Of a stretch of 64,000 nucleotides of DNA, positions 27,078 to 36,050 are shown piece after piece. Origin of the DNA: Helicobacter bilis (GTDB lineage Bacteria; Campylobacterota; Campylobacteria; Campylobacterales; Helicobacteraceae). Below the pieces are notes generated by a model. The model saw only the letters and a list, made by a program, of their open reading frames with translations, had not been told where the DNA came from and made no database searches. The stretch covers positions 744,001-808,000 of the forward strand of contig NZ_CP019645.1 of assembly GCF_001999985.1 (NCBI RefSeq), in the 5' to 3' direction. Position 1 is the first letter of the stretch; each line of letters starts with the position of its first letter. The position numbers and the translations under genes were made by a program.

Positions 27078-28085
27078 CTATATCTCACGCTCAAATATTT
27101 TATCGCCCATGATTTGTATAAGCACTTTTAGATCTCTTGGGAATTTGCCTTTAGAATCTCTTTTTGCATGAAATGCTTCATAAAGTTTGTTTCCTCTACC
27201 GAAAGCCTCACCGCTTTGCTTGCCTGTATATGTAGCATATACTTTACATTCATTATTTTCACATGAGATTATTTTAATCTCATGTGTTGTTACATTATTC
27301 ATACCATCGTGGTTCCCAAATATGTCTATTTGTGTGCCACTAAGATTGCCAGATGAGTCATATTGCCCCTGCATTATACGCTTAAAGTCTCCGGGACCAA
27401 TATAGTGTTCACTTTTTTCATAATCTCCAGTAGCTACTCCATTTACCACATTAAGTATGGAATGAATCCATGTATTATAATGAGCATGAATTTCTTCATA
27501 TTTACCATGTAGTTTGTCATTTGTAATACTAAACTTTGCTTCATACCACGGAACTTTTACCTGTTGCTTACCATGCAATTTGCCATCTTTATAATATAGT
27601 ACAACCTCGCGTTTAAAAAAATAATCATCGGGGTCGCCAAAACTCATATATTGTTTGCCATGTAATTCCCCATCTTTGCAATTTGTCTCATATACTAGCT
27701 TTCCAGTTTCTTTATTATATGCTTTTGTTTTACATATATTGTTCTTACATTCATTACTTATGCGAACATCTATAGAATCAAGCTCTTTTAAAAAATAGTG
27801 AAACGATTCATATTTGAAAGGATTGAGTGTGTCTGTTGTAATCTCTAGGAGCTTATCATCATCGCGATACTCCCCCCCCCCCCCATCTTTTTTATCATCA
27901 TCTTCTTTATCGTTTGCATAAAATTTAAAAGTCCCATCTTCTATTTGCATATCATTTAGAGTTGGCACTCTACACATTTCATCTGCTAACACTAGGGTAT
28001 TCACACATAGCACACCGCATAGCATAAAAGCCCCTTTGTGTAACAAGCTTGTAGAAAGTCGCGTAATATTATGGAATCTAGACAT
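27078..28085 (-). CDS. Phase-variable secreted protein with MORN_2-like repeats
   Basis: I start at ATG 28085 (MSRFHNITRL), which has AAGGAGAG just upstream; an earlier in-frame start would run into nikD. A signal peptide ends near LVLADEMC. Residues 55-65 are encoded by a G13 tract (KKDGGGGEY), in frame here. The later part has YKDGKLHGKQ, DGELHGKQYMSFGD and NDKLHGKYEEI, short beta-hairpin units of the MORN_2/YwqK kind, plus several cysteines (SNECKNNICKTKAYN). It is related in style to the array at 48-51.6 kb but not a close copy. It occupies the place after nikD where nikE would be expected. Confidence 0.65.
   Translation of the reverse strand: MSRFHNITRLSTSLLHKGAFMLCGVLCVNTLVLADEMCRVPTLNDMQIEDGTFKFYANDKEDDDKKDGGGGEYRDDDKLLEITTDTLNPFKYESFHYFLKELDSIDVRISNECKNNICKTKAYNKETGKLVYETNCKDGELHGKQYMSFGDPDDYFFKREVVLYYKDGKLHGKQQVKVPWYEAKFSITNDKLHGKYEEIHAHYNTWIHSILNVVNGVATGDYEKSEHYIGPGDFKRIMQGQYDSSGNLSGTQIDIFGNHDGMNNVTTHEIKIISCENNECKVYATYTGKQSGEAFGRGNKLYEAFHAKRDSKGKFPRDLKVLIQIMGDKIFEREI
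27872..27884 (-). repeat. G13 contingency tract (C13 on the plus strand)
   Basis: Thirteen G residues in the sense strand, about 70 codons into the secreted repeat protein. The present length keeps the frame open. Confidence 0.9.
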
Positions 28086-28137
28086 ATTCTCTCCTTGTAA
28101 AAATAAAAACATGATTGTATCTAAAAAATCATAGATT

Positions 28138-28806
28138 CTATACTCTTTTGTTAAGTAGCATTTCACCATGCGTAAGGCAGTAAAAGCTATCCCCCATTTT
28201 CTTTGCGACATCTAGGTCATGTGTGATAAGCAAAATGCCTAGTTTATAGGTTTTTTGCAAGTGTTTTAGAAGTTTTAAGATTCTATACTGCACGATAATA
28301 TCAAGGTCTGTTGTGGGTTCATCGGCGATTAAAAAAGGGGCTTTTGTAAGCAGGGCAAGGGCTATCATGGCTCTTTGCAACATTCCCCCACTCATCTCAA
28401 ATGGATAGAGTTTTAAGACTTCTTTTTGTAAGCCGACTTCATGTAGCATAGATTCTATAGTTTTCATATCCCAATGTATTTTTAGAGCGTTTGCACTCTC
28501 TTTTATATGCGTATGGAGTGAATAGAGTGGATTAAAGCAAGAGCGGGGATTTTGCATAATGCTTGCAAAGACTTTTGCGCGTGAAGTCTGCGGATTTATA
28601 GGTGTATCATTGAGTAATAGCTCACCGCTTACCTGCTTTATATTCTTTGGGAGTAAGCCCTGCATAGCAAGGGTTGTAAGCGTTTTGCTGCTGCCACTTT
28701 TACCAAATAGTATAGTCGTTTGTCCTGCTTTTATACTAAGATTCACATCATTTAATAGAATCTTGTTATTACACATTAAAGTGAGATGTTTAAGCGTTAA
28801 TGTCAT
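28138..28806 (-). CDS. nikD: Nickel ABC transporter ATPase NikD
   Basis: An ABC ATPase of 222 residues. Motifs: Walker A FGKSGSSKTLTT, where the usual GKSGSGKT has S in place of the second-last glycine; Q-loop region SIMQNPRSCFNPLYS; signature MSGGMLQRAMIALAL; Walker B PFLIADEPTTDLD; and the H-loop ITHD. The NPLYS segment is typical of the peptide/nickel subfamily. It follows nikC by 9 nt. Peptide/nickel importers normally need two different ATPases (NikD and NikE); no second one follows. Confidence 0.85.
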   Translation of the reverse strand: MTLTLKHLTLMCNNKILLNDVNLSIKAGQTTILFGKSGSSKTLTTLAMQGLLPKNIKQVSGELLLNDTPINPQTSRAKVFASIMQNPRSCFNPLYSLHTHIKESANALKIHWDMKTIESMLHEVGLQKEVLKLYPFEMSGGMLQRAMIALALLTKAPFLIADEPTTDLDIIVQYRILKLLKHLQKTYKLGILLITHDLDVAKKMGDSFYCLTHGEMLLNKRV

Positions 28807-28815
28807 AGATCGCCT

Positions 28816-29658
28816 TTAATGGATAATATTTGAATCACAATCAAAATAATCTCGTAAGCTATCACCTAGCATATTAAACAAAGCAACTGCTATAAATAGG
28901 GCTAATCCCGGATAAAGCAATAACTCCGGATTGCTAAATACATAATCTTTAGAATCACTTAGCATAACCCCCCATTCTGCCTGTGGTGGCTGCACGCCAA
29001 GCCCAAGAAAAGATAGCCCAGCAATATGCAGCATGATATGCCCTATATCCATAGTCGCAAGCACAAAGCATTGTGTAAGGATTGGCGTCAGCATATTGCG
29101 TTTAAAAATCTGCCAATTACTCGCACCATAGACTTGTGAGAGTAGCACAAACTCGCGGTGTTTTAATCCTAGCACAATACTGCGGATAATCCTTGCATAC
29201 CAAGCCCAATGCGTTAAGGCAATAGCTAGCATTACATTTTCTAATCCAGCCCCTAATATGCCAACTAAAAAGAGTGATAATACAATGGTGGGCAAACTTA
29301 AAAATAAATCGCATAGACGCATGATAAACTTATCGATTTTCCCGCCAAAAAATCCAGCAATACCACCGATACTTATCCCCAAAAACATAACGCATACTAA
29401 GATTATCCCCACAGAAAAAAGTGAGATTCTAGCCCCAAATATTAAACGCGTGAAAATATCCCTGCCAAGATGATCTGTCCCCAGAAAATGCTCTGTGCTA
29501 ATAGGTGAGAATCTATTATCTAAATCAATCGCATCGGGGGTATAAGGCAAAAAAAATGGCGCAATGAGTGCAATAAGTAGTAAGAAAATAATCATAATAA
29601 GAGAAAACTTTCCTAAAAAAGAAAGCTTTTTTCTATATAGCTTAGAATCTATTGTCAT
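28816..29658 (-). CDS. nikC: Nickel ABC transporter permease NikC
   Basis: A 280-residue permease with the DppC/NikC layout: an N-terminal helix, HFLGTDHLGRDIFTRLIFGA, several membrane segments, and the ATPase-contact EAA loop at QVYGASNWQIFKRNMLTPIL followed by FLGLGVQPPQAEWGVMLSD. It pairs with NikB to form the channel. It is third in the nikABCD operon, 17 nt after nikB. Confidence 0.9.
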   Translation of the reverse strand: MTIDSKLYRKKLSFLGKFSLIMIIFLLLIALIAPFFLPYTPDAIDLDNRFSPISTEHFLGTDHLGRDIFTRLIFGARISLFSVGIILVCVMFLGISIGGIAGFFGGKIDKFIMRLCDLFLSLPTIVLSLFLVGILGAGLENVMLAIALTHWAWYARIIRSIVLGLKHREFVLLSQVYGASNWQIFKRNMLTPILTQCFVLATMDIGHIMLHIAGLSFLGLGVQPPQAEWGVMLSDSKDYVFSNPELLLYPGLALFIAVALFNMLGDSLRDYFDCDSNIIH

Positions 29659-29675
29659 CGCACACTTCCAAAACT

Positions 29676-30626
29676 TTATAATACATGAGAGCCTTCCATA
29701 TTCTTTCTTATGCGTGGATCAAGGGCTGCATAACATATATCAATAATGAGATTACACAAAGAAAACACAAGGCACATAATAAGCACAAAGCATTGAATAA
29801 TAGGATAATCATGATTTGCAATGCCTTGCAAACTATAATAGCCAATGCCCGGAATCGCAAAAATGCTTTCTATAATGAGAGCCCCACCGATGAGTTCGCC
29901 AAAGTGCATGCCAAGTGCGGTGATAATAGGCAGAGTCGCATTGTAGAAAACATGCTTGATTGTTACATGTCCCTTTTTTAATCCACGCAAATACGCATAA
30001 AGTATATGTCTCTCTTTTGAGACTTCAAGCATATTTGCACGGATAAGGCGTATATTCACACATATTGACATGAAAGCAATGCTTATAGCAGGTAAAATGA
30101 ATGAATGAAGTCCATCTACACCAAGGGCTGGTAGCCAACCAAGCGTGAGAGAAAAAAGCATAATAAGCAAAAATGCAAACCAAAAATTCGGCATACAAAC
30201 GCCAATAAAGCAAATAAAGCGAATGAGAAAATCAGGGATTTTATCCCTATAATATGCAGCGATTATCCCAAAAGGCACAGATACTAAAATCGTAAGTAAA
30301 AACGCAAAGAGTGCGAGTAAAAGCGTATTGGGCAAATAATATAAAAAATCACTCCATACATCTCTATCACTCATATATGACTTACCAAAATCAAGTGAAA
30401 CTGCCTTTTGTAGCCATAAGAGATACTGCTCTAGTATAGGCTTATCTAAGCCAAACTCATGGCGGATCTCTGCTATTACTTCAGGTGTTGAGGGCAGATT
30501 TGAGTTTATAAGATATTGTGCTACTGGATCAGTACTATTCAATCTTAAAAGATAGAAAATAATAAATGATGCAAGAAAAAGTATAGGAATAATCATAAAA
30601 ATTCTATACAAAATGTAGCGAAGCAT
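29676..30626 (-). CDS. nikB: Nickel ABC transporter permease NikB
   Basis: A 316-residue DppB/NikB-type permease: MLRYILYRIFMIIPILFLAS, the LGLDKPI-like FGLDKPILEQYLLWL, LDFGKSYMSDRDV, and the EAA loop LRGLKKGHVTIKHVFYNATL followed by GGALIIESIFAIPGIGYY. Its ATG overlaps the nikA stop by one base, so translation is coupled. Confidence 0.92.
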   Translation of the reverse strand: MLRYILYRIFMIIPILFLASFIIFYLLRLNSTDPVAQYLINSNLPSTPEVIAEIRHEFGLDKPILEQYLLWLQKAVSLDFGKSYMSDRDVWSDFLYYLPNTLLLALFAFLLTILVSVPFGIIAAYYRDKIPDFLIRFICFIGVCMPNFWFAFLLIMLFSLTLGWLPALGVDGLHSFILPAISIAFMSICVNIRLIRANMLEVSKERHILYAYLRGLKKGHVTIKHVFYNATLPIITALGMHFGELIGGALIIESIFAIPGIGYYSLQGIANHDYPIIQCFVLIMCLVFSLCNLIIDICYAALDPRIRKNMEGSHVL

Positions 30627-32248
30627 TATTCATAAAACTCCCAGAATGGAATCTCAAATGCCCTTACATCAGGGGCTATACCTTTGATACCCACTCTCGC
30701 AACAACTTTATTTGTATCATAAGTGAGTGGGATATAAATCTGTGTGCTATATAGCATATCAAGAAAGCTTTGCGTTTGTTTAGTGAGATTTTCTTGTGCT
30801 TTATTTAAATCTATTTTTTTAGAATCTGCGTATATATCATAAGGACTTTCAATAAGGGTTTTAATCGCTTTATCAATAGAATCTTTATTTATAGAATCTG
30901 TTTTAGGCAAGGCTACTTGTGCCATATAATCAGCATGTCCCTTATGTCTCATGGAGTTAATAAAAGTAAATGGCTCATAAGGCACACCCCATGTTTGACT
31001 AAAGCATAGCTCAAACTGCCCTTGTGTTTGCTTTTTCCTATACATTGTTATTTCATTTGGGATTAACTCTAAAAAGATTCCAATATCTTTTAATTGTGCT
31101 TGCATAATGGTGGCAATGGCTTTTTGTGTTGGGTTATTAGCAATGAAGTGAAGTTGAACTTGTAGTTTTTTATTGTCTTTATATAGATAGCCATCACTCT
31201 TTTTTGTATAGCCCATTTGTGTTAGAATCTTTTCTGCTTTGTCTTTATTATAGGTTAGCGGCGTGTAGCTTTTTGTCTTTGTAAAGGGGAGATTTTGATT
31301 AAATAAAAATTGTGCTTCTTTTTGATAGCCATAATACACAGATTCTATAATCTTTGCTTTATCTATGCTTAGGGCTAGGGCTTCTCGCATATTTTTGTCT
31401 TGCAGGGTTTTACTTGCTGGATTTACAATAAGAAATGTGGTAAATGCTGGGGGGCTAACAAAGGTTTGAAACTGCTTTGTTTCTGCGATATTATGAAAAA
31501 TCTCAATAGGTATAGAATCTGAGCCATAAATCATATCTACTTGCTTAGTTTTCAGTGCTACTAGCTTTGCGTTTGGATCAATTATAATTTTTGTAATGAT
31601 AGTATCATAATAGATTCCATTATATTTTTCTTTGTCCCAATAGTGTGGATTTTTACTAAAAGTATTGCTTATGCCAACTTTTGTGTCAGTTAGCATATAT
31701 GGACCTGTGCCAATGGGCTTTTTGGGATTATTTTTTGCTAAGTCCAAATCTTGTGGAATCATACTTGGGGCAATAAAGCGAAAGGGGCGAACAAGGGCTA
31801 GTTCATTTAATGTCGCAATATAGGGGTGTTTTAGTGTTAGCTTAATCGCATAGTCATCAAGGGCTACTACATTATCTATTGTCATAACAAGGGCTGACCA
31901 TGAATGCCTTGCTTTATTCTTTAAAATCGATTGAAAGTTTTTTACAACTGCCTGTGCGTTAAAAGGCTCTCCATTAGAAAATAACACATTTTTTCTTAAA
32001 TGAAAAATATAGCTTTTTCCAGAATCTTTAATCTCCCAAGAGAGTGCTAGTGAGGGCGTAATATTGCCCTTGCTATCAGTCTTTACTAAGCCTTCATAAA
32101 TCATATTTTGTGCGTAAAGCTGATTGAGATTATAGCCCTGTGGATTCATATCGCCGACATTTTGCGATACTGCTACACGCAAGATATTTTCAGCAAAAGC
32201 ATAGTGAAAACTACATAGCAACAAAAAAGGCAATAAGATTCTATACAT
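30626..32248 (-). CDS. nikA: Periplasmic nickel-binding protein NikA
   Basis: Family 5 solute-binding protein of 540 residues with a signal peptide (MYRILLPFLLLCSFHYAFA). Similarity to E. coli NikA is visible throughout: YNLNQLYAQNMIYEGLVK, FSNGEPFNAQAVVKNF, ALVRPFRFIAPS, PIGTGPYML, and SQTWGVPYEPFTFINSM followed by HADYMAQ. The last group matches the NikA segment near the nickel-metallophore site rather than the peptide-binding DppA, so nickel is the likely cargo. ATG 32248 has AAAGGAAT upstream. No nickel-responsive operator is obvious. Confidence 0.9.
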   Translation of the reverse strand: MYRILLPFLLLCSFHYAFAENILRVAVSQNVGDMNPQGYNLNQLYAQNMIYEGLVKTDSKGNITPSLALSWEIKDSGKSYIFHLRKNVLFSNGEPFNAQAVVKNFQSILKNKARHSWSALVMTIDNVVALDDYAIKLTLKHPYIATLNELALVRPFRFIAPSMIPQDLDLAKNNPKKPIGTGPYMLTDTKVGISNTFSKNPHYWDKEKYNGIYYDTIITKIIIDPNAKLVALKTKQVDMIYGSDSIPIEIFHNIAETKQFQTFVSPPAFTTFLIVNPASKTLQDKNMREALALSIDKAKIIESVYYGYQKEAQFLFNQNLPFTKTKSYTPLTYNKDKAEKILTQMGYTKKSDGYLYKDNKKLQVQLHFIANNPTQKAIATIMQAQLKDIGIFLELIPNEITMYRKKQTQGQFELCFSQTWGVPYEPFTFINSMRHKGHADYMAQVALPKTDSINKDSIDKAIKTLIESPYDIYADSKKIDLNKAQENLTKQTQSFLDMLYSTQIYIPLTYDTNKVVARVGIKGIAPDVRAFEIPFWEFYE

Positions 32249-32492
32249 TAAGATATTCCTTTTATTTGTGATGATTTACAATCTAGTGTTTTGATTTATA
32301 TTAAATAGTTGAGTGTATATTTTGCTTTTTTAGATTCTCATATTAATTTAGAATCTAAAAATACTTTCACAATAAATCTGCGTAATGATAGCACGAAATA
32401 ATAAACTATGCTATCTAAATATTACGATTGTATTGTAAGTAATATTTTAAACCTAAGATCTAGTATCTATCATGTTGAGTGAAGTGGAGTGT

Positions 32493-32735
32493 CTAGTACG
32501 GAATACGAAAGAAATGTTTCTCTATAAAATCACAACAAGTCGCCTTGGATTCTTTATTTCTATGAACTTGCGTGTTTATGGTGTATTCACTGCCATTGCT
32601 TGCACTGCCCTTTGTGTAAAGATTGTATGAGTTTAACACTTTATTGATACTTTCATTTTGTGTTTTTGCAATATTTTGTTTTCGTTTATCCTCTACTTCT
32701 TTTGCTTTTACAATCTCTTTGCGATAATTATCCAT
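32493..32735 (-). CDS. Short hypothetical, probably part of a decayed transfer gene
   Basis: 80 codons, charged and helical (DNYRKEIVKAKEVEDKRKQN) then SYNLYTKGSASNGSEYTINT. It follows the virB9 remnant directly and its own start has a good GGAGATATGG context. It ends close to a partial copy of the dispersed repeat at about 32468. Probably a truncated piece of the element; no family recognised. Confidence 0.35.
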   Translation of the reverse strand: MDNYRKEIVKAKEVEDKRKQNIAKTQNESINKVLNSYNLYTKGSASNGSEYTINTQVHRNKESKATCCDFIEKHFFRIPY

Positions 32736-32746
32736 ATCTCCATTTT

Positions 32747-33333
32747 TTAAATATGTTTTTGCATTTGTATTGCATGATTTTCTTTTTGCTTGGGGCTTAT
32801 TGCTAATTTGTATGCTTTTGTTTGTGATGATATATTTTTTTGCATTTCAACTTCTTTTCGCCTTATATTAATATAATCATCAAGTTCTTTCTTTTTTATT
32901 GTTATTTCCTTTATTGCTATTACGGCGTATTCTTTTGTTAATTGCCAACCCTTTTAGCCCCTTTCTTTAAAAGCTGTATAGTTTTATTTTTTTCTAGTTC
33001 TAACTGTTCTTTTTCCTCTTTAGTATAAGGTGTTTGAATATTTACAATAAGATTTAGTGGATTTTTACTCTTGTAGTCTGTGCTGAATACATAAAGGTTA
33101 TAAATCCTTTTATCTTGTGTAAAAATAGTAAGGTTTGTATCTATGCCTATGAGTTTTGGTCGTATAGATAATGCGTTTTCCATGTGCGGTAATTCTTTGA
33201 CTTCAAAGCCTATGCTATCTCCAAGTATATAGCCCACAATCTTAGATTCCATAATGATTGTTGAAGTCATTGCATATCGTGTTCTTATTTTAATAGTATC
33301 CAAGACTTGATAAATTGACATCAAGGATTGCAC
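32747..33333 (-). pseudogene. virB9 remnant (type IV secretion)
   Basis: The VirB9/TrbG N-terminal domain is readable: IKIRTRYAMTSTIIMESKIV, IGIDTNLTIFTQDKRIYNLY and NPLNLIVNIQTPYTKEE. The frame stops at 32938 (KRVGN), but the shifted frame continues GWQLTKEYAVIAIKEITIKK to 32747, so a frameshift is likely. There is no signal peptide; the 5' part has been lost at the junction with the virB4 fragment. VirB9 would sit in the outer-membrane core complex; this copy cannot. Confidence 0.6.
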
Positions 33334-33799
33334 TGCCTATTTCTTTTTGTTTAAAAAGCACTTGTCTTTTATTTTTACTTGCTTGTGATAAAAAGTTAAT
33401 CTCGCTACCACTTAGAGATAACTTTGTGTATAGTTGCTCTAATGTTTTTTCATCTTTTGTGGGGAATATAATGTAATTACTCATATTTTCAATAAAAGTG
33501 TTTGCATTAGAGATTTCATCTAAAAAATCAAGGTTTTGTAGTCCCATAGTGATAACGCCATTGATTTTTCTAATCTCTACAATCATTTCAATGATTTTCT
33601 CTCTCATGTTTTTATCATTTAGATAATCTCTTAATTCATCAATCCATATAAAAAAGCCTTTATTTGTATTCTTTGAAATGTTTTTTATTTTATGGAATAA
33701 ATACATTGCACTTAATGCAGATAATTTTGGATTTTTTAGAATGCAAAAATAAATAAACATCACATAAAAACATTGCAATACTATTTTAAAGAATTTCAA
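33290..33799 (-). pseudogene. virB4 C-terminal remnant
   Basis: Residues 45-169 match the C-terminal end of the VirB4 conjugation ATPase: GFFIWIDELRDYLND with the Walker B aspartate, INGVITMGLQNLDFLDEI, MSNYIIFPTKDEKTLEQLY and LSGSEINFLSQASKNKRQVL. The N-terminal about 700 residues including Walker A are absent. The fragment runs straight into the virB9 piece, so the genes normally between them are deleted. Confidence 0.7.
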
Positions 33800-34198
33800 A
33801 ACCTTACAAGCTATTTAGATTCTAAAGCAGATGATAAGATACATTACAAGGAACAACAATTAAGTGATTTTACACTGCTACAAACAAAGATTAATAGTTT
33901 CTTTACAGAACATGAAAATGAAGCAAAACAACAAGAAAAAGATTTAGAACAACAGCAATACTATACTGACTTTATTGAATGGTATATCATTGATAGAAAA
34001 ATGAGAAATATAGATTATATGCGTAAATCATTGCATGATAAATACAAGAATAATACTTTGCATGAGTATTTAGAAAAATATGATAATACTGCCTTAATAG
34101 ATTATAAAGTGCATTTGCGATTGTTAGAAAAAGAGAAACAAAAACAAAATGCAAATACACAAGAAAATGCCCTTAATAAGAAAGGACTTGAGAGATAA
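33773..34198 (+). CDS. Plus-strand coiled-coil fragment, unrecognised
   Basis: 141 codons of charged helical sequence (KQQEKDLEQQQYYTDFIEWY, HLRLLEKEKQKQNANTQE). It begins within the virB4 fragment on the opposite strand, which suggests that a rearrangement placed the tail of an unrelated gene here. The clean frame is long enough to be real coding sequence, but the true 5' end may be missing. Confidence 0.4.
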   Translation: MQYYFKEFQNLTSYLDSKADDKIHYKEQQLSDFTLLQTKINSFFTEHENEAKQQEKDLEQQQYYTDFIEWYIIDRKMRNIDYMRKSLHDKYKNNTLHEYLEKYDNTALIDYKVHLRLLEKEKQKQNANTQENALNKKGLER

Positions 34199-34201
34199 GA
34201 A

Positions 34202-34903
34202 CTATTGAATTACCATTGCTTCTTTGATTTTTTTCAAATTATCTTTAACAATAATATAATTAGATTCTGCATTATGGTCGCTTATTTCTAGCTTATCAAT
34301 ATAAGGATAAAAAACATCATTTAGCCATTTTGCAAGTGCTTTTTTATTATTAAGATTTGTTTGACTAAAACCTGGAAAATTTCCATAGTATTTTTTACTA
34401 TGTGTATTTATGTAGCTACCTGCAGTCATATAAGTAGTTTCAAGGATACAACTATCTACAAAACCATACTTCCCACCAAAATATCCCATATTTAATTTAC
34501 CATTCAAAAGTTTTTCTCTATCATGCTTAGTCCATTCTATATCTTTGTAGGGTTCTATTATGTATTGTATAAGAAACCAATCACAGCCATAGCTATCAAT
34601 CATGTGCCCCCATTCTGCTTTGCTATACTCGCCTTTTGCAATATTTGCATAATATATTGCTTGTTTTAGCATTTTCTTTTTATCATCAGGTATATCATTT
34701 GCTAACTCTGCGATGACATTTTTGTCATAAACGATAACAACTTGATTGTCTTTAAGTGTTTGTTGTGCTTGTTTTGCTTCCTCTGCTTTTTTCTGTGCTT
34801 CTATTTCTTTTAATGTTGCACCTTGCATATTTACACACAATAATGTTGCACCTAAAACTACTGCACCAAGTCTTTTACTTACTTTCAAAAACTTATTTTC
34901 CAT
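34202..34903 (-). CDS. Secreted protein of unknown function
   Basis: A signal peptide (VSKRLGAVVLGATLLCVNMQ, cleavage near MQGA) precedes a short basic/alanine helix (EIEAQKKAEEAKQAQQ) and a globular part with DSYGCDWFLIQYIIEPY and GKYGFVDSCILETTYMTAGS. No family recognised. It is the most downstream intact gene of the minus-strand element, before the transfer-gene fragments. Confidence 0.6.
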   Translation of the reverse strand: MENKFLKVSKRLGAVVLGATLLCVNMQGATLKEIEAQKKAEEAKQAQQTLKDNQVVIVYDKNVIAELANDIPDDKKKMLKQAIYYANIAKGEYSKAEWGHMIDSYGCDWFLIQYIIEPYKDIEWTKHDREKLLNGKLNMGYFGGKYGFVDSCILETTYMTAGSYINTHSKKYYGNFPGFSQTNLNNKKALAKWLNDVFYPYIDKLEISDHNAESNYIIVKDNLKKIKEAMVIQ

Positions 34904-34959
34904 AAACTATCCTTTTAAAATAAAATAAAAAAATGTATTATAACAAAATCACATGTTTA

Positions 34960-35256
34960 TTACATATTTTTATATTTATCAAATACTTTAAACTTGATAA
35001 ACTCTGCGATTTTCATATCATATTGTTCTGCCATTGCCCTTAGCTTTTTACTTTCTGCTGGAGTGCAATAGAAACCATATCTCTCTGTGCTTTTTTTCTC
35101 TTTATCTTTTAGTGGTGCTCCATATCTTTTCTTTGAAGTCTCACCCTCTGCATTTTCGATAAATGTTTCTATATCATGTGCCTTTTTTGTCTTTCTTTCT
35201 AACTCTACACTTTTAAAAGTGTTTTGTCTTTGTTGATTAATGTCTTTAATACCCAT
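34960..35256 (-). CDS. Small ribbon-helix-helix-like protein
   Basis: 98 residues. The C-terminal 45 (RYGFYCTPAESKKLRAMAEQ then YDMKIAEFIKFKVFD) look like the strand plus two helices of RHH DNA-binding proteins used by mobilisation (MobC-like) and partition systems. The basic N-terminal part is disordered. It has AAGGAAAT before the ATG, as do its neighbours. Confidence 0.45.
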   Translation of the reverse strand: MGIKDINQQRQNTFKSVELERKTKKAHDIETFIENAEGETSKKRYGAPLKDKEKKSTERYGFYCTPAESKKLRAMAEQYDMKIAEFIKFKVFDKYKNM

Positions 35257-35270
35257 TGTATTTCCTTTCT

Positions 35271-35513
35271 TTAATTTAGATAACTATGTTTGCAATAAAA
35301 ATCAAAGTTTATATGCTTCATAACTTCATTCCAATCATCAAAATATTCTGTCAATCCATTGCTTGTGTCATAGATTTCATATTGACTATTTTTGTTTGTT
35401 GTGATTTTATAATGACTGCATATTAAAACATTATCTTTTTCTGCTGAAATGTATCTTGGTGCTATATCAAAATACTTTCTGCTATCACTTTTAATCTCAA
35501 TTCTATTACCCAT
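35271..35513 (-). CDS. Hypothetical protein, 80 residues
   Basis: A small soluble protein (IEIKSDSRKYFDIAPRYISA, TNKNSQYEIYDTSNGL) with no recognised family. It shares the AAGAAAGGAAATACA leader with the adjacent genes and lies between the toxin-antitoxin pair and the RHH protein, so it may belong to either. Confidence 0.45.
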   Translation of the reverse strand: MGNRIEIKSDSRKYFDIAPRYISAEKDNVLICSHYKITTNKNSQYEIYDTSNGLTEYFDDWNEVMKHINFDFYCKHSYLN

Positions 35514-35526
35514 TGTATTTCCTTTC

Positions 35527-35796
35527 TTATTTAAATAAATGACTATGACTACCTATTCTTACCAAATGCAAACTATCTTGTTTTACTTGATATATTAACA
35601 ATAAATCAGGCTTTATATGACATTCTCTAAAGTCTTTTAAATCGCCTTGTAATTTATGGTCTTTATACTTTGGTTCTAACAATTCTTGTGATAGTAGCTT
35701 GTGTATGATTGGTTCTATCTCATCTTGTTTTAACCCTTGCTTGTATGCAATCTTTACATCTCTTTTAAAACTATTTTCAATTTTTAATTTCAGCAT
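35527..35796 (-). CDS. YafQ-family RelE-like toxin
   Basis: 89 residues with the YafQ/RelE mRNA-interferase pattern: IENSFKRDVKIAYKQGL, LEPKYKDHKLQGDLKDFREC, HIKPDLLLIYQVKQDSLHLV and a final RIGSHSHLF. The H...HKL.G....RECHI.PD..LIY signature places it in the YafQ branch, with the histidines available for catalysis. Its start lies within the end of the antitoxin gene (20-nt overlap), as is usual for such pairs. Confidence 0.85.
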   Translation of the reverse strand: MLKLKIENSFKRDVKIAYKQGLKQDEIEPIIHKLLSQELLEPKYKDHKLQGDLKDFRECHIKPDLLLIYQVKQDSLHLVRIGSHSHLFK

Positions 35797-36007
35797 TCAC
35801 TTCCCTTTCCATTTCTTGCCAAAATTCTCCAAAACTTGCATACTCTGTTGCTTCACCATTACCACATAATTTTATGGCTTCCATTGTTTCAGCATTGGGT
35901 ATCCCCTGCCTACTTTCACATATTTCAACATCTGCATGTATTTCACTTGCTAAATCTTTGAAATTCTTTACAAACTCTTGTTTTACATTCTTAATGACTA
36001 AAGTCAT
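35777..36007 (-). CDS. Antitoxin partner of the YafQ-like toxin
   Basis: 76 acidic residues: an N-terminal strand-helix (LVIKNVKQEFVKNFKDLASE) suited to DNA binding, then a flexible acidic tail (GEFWQEMEREVNAEIK). Position and overlap identify it as the antitoxin; the family within RelB/DinJ-like proteins is not certain. The pair probably stabilises the element together with ParA. Confidence 0.7.
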   Translation of the reverse strand: MTLVIKNVKQEFVKNFKDLASEIHADVEICESRQGIPNAETMEAIKLCGNGEATEYASFGEFWQEMEREVNAEIKN

Positions 36008-36050
36008 GTTATTTCCTTTCTTTAATGTATTTTATAAGTAGTCTATATTA

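Noticed and set aside
28086-28211. Upstream extension of the poly-G repeat protein into nikD
   Set aside because: It would lie inside nikD and precede the signal peptide; ATG 28085 has AAGGAGAG directly upstream.
32249-32492. Missing 5' part of the NSS transporter at the left edge of the element
   Set aside because: The region was read in all frames and holds no transporter sequence.
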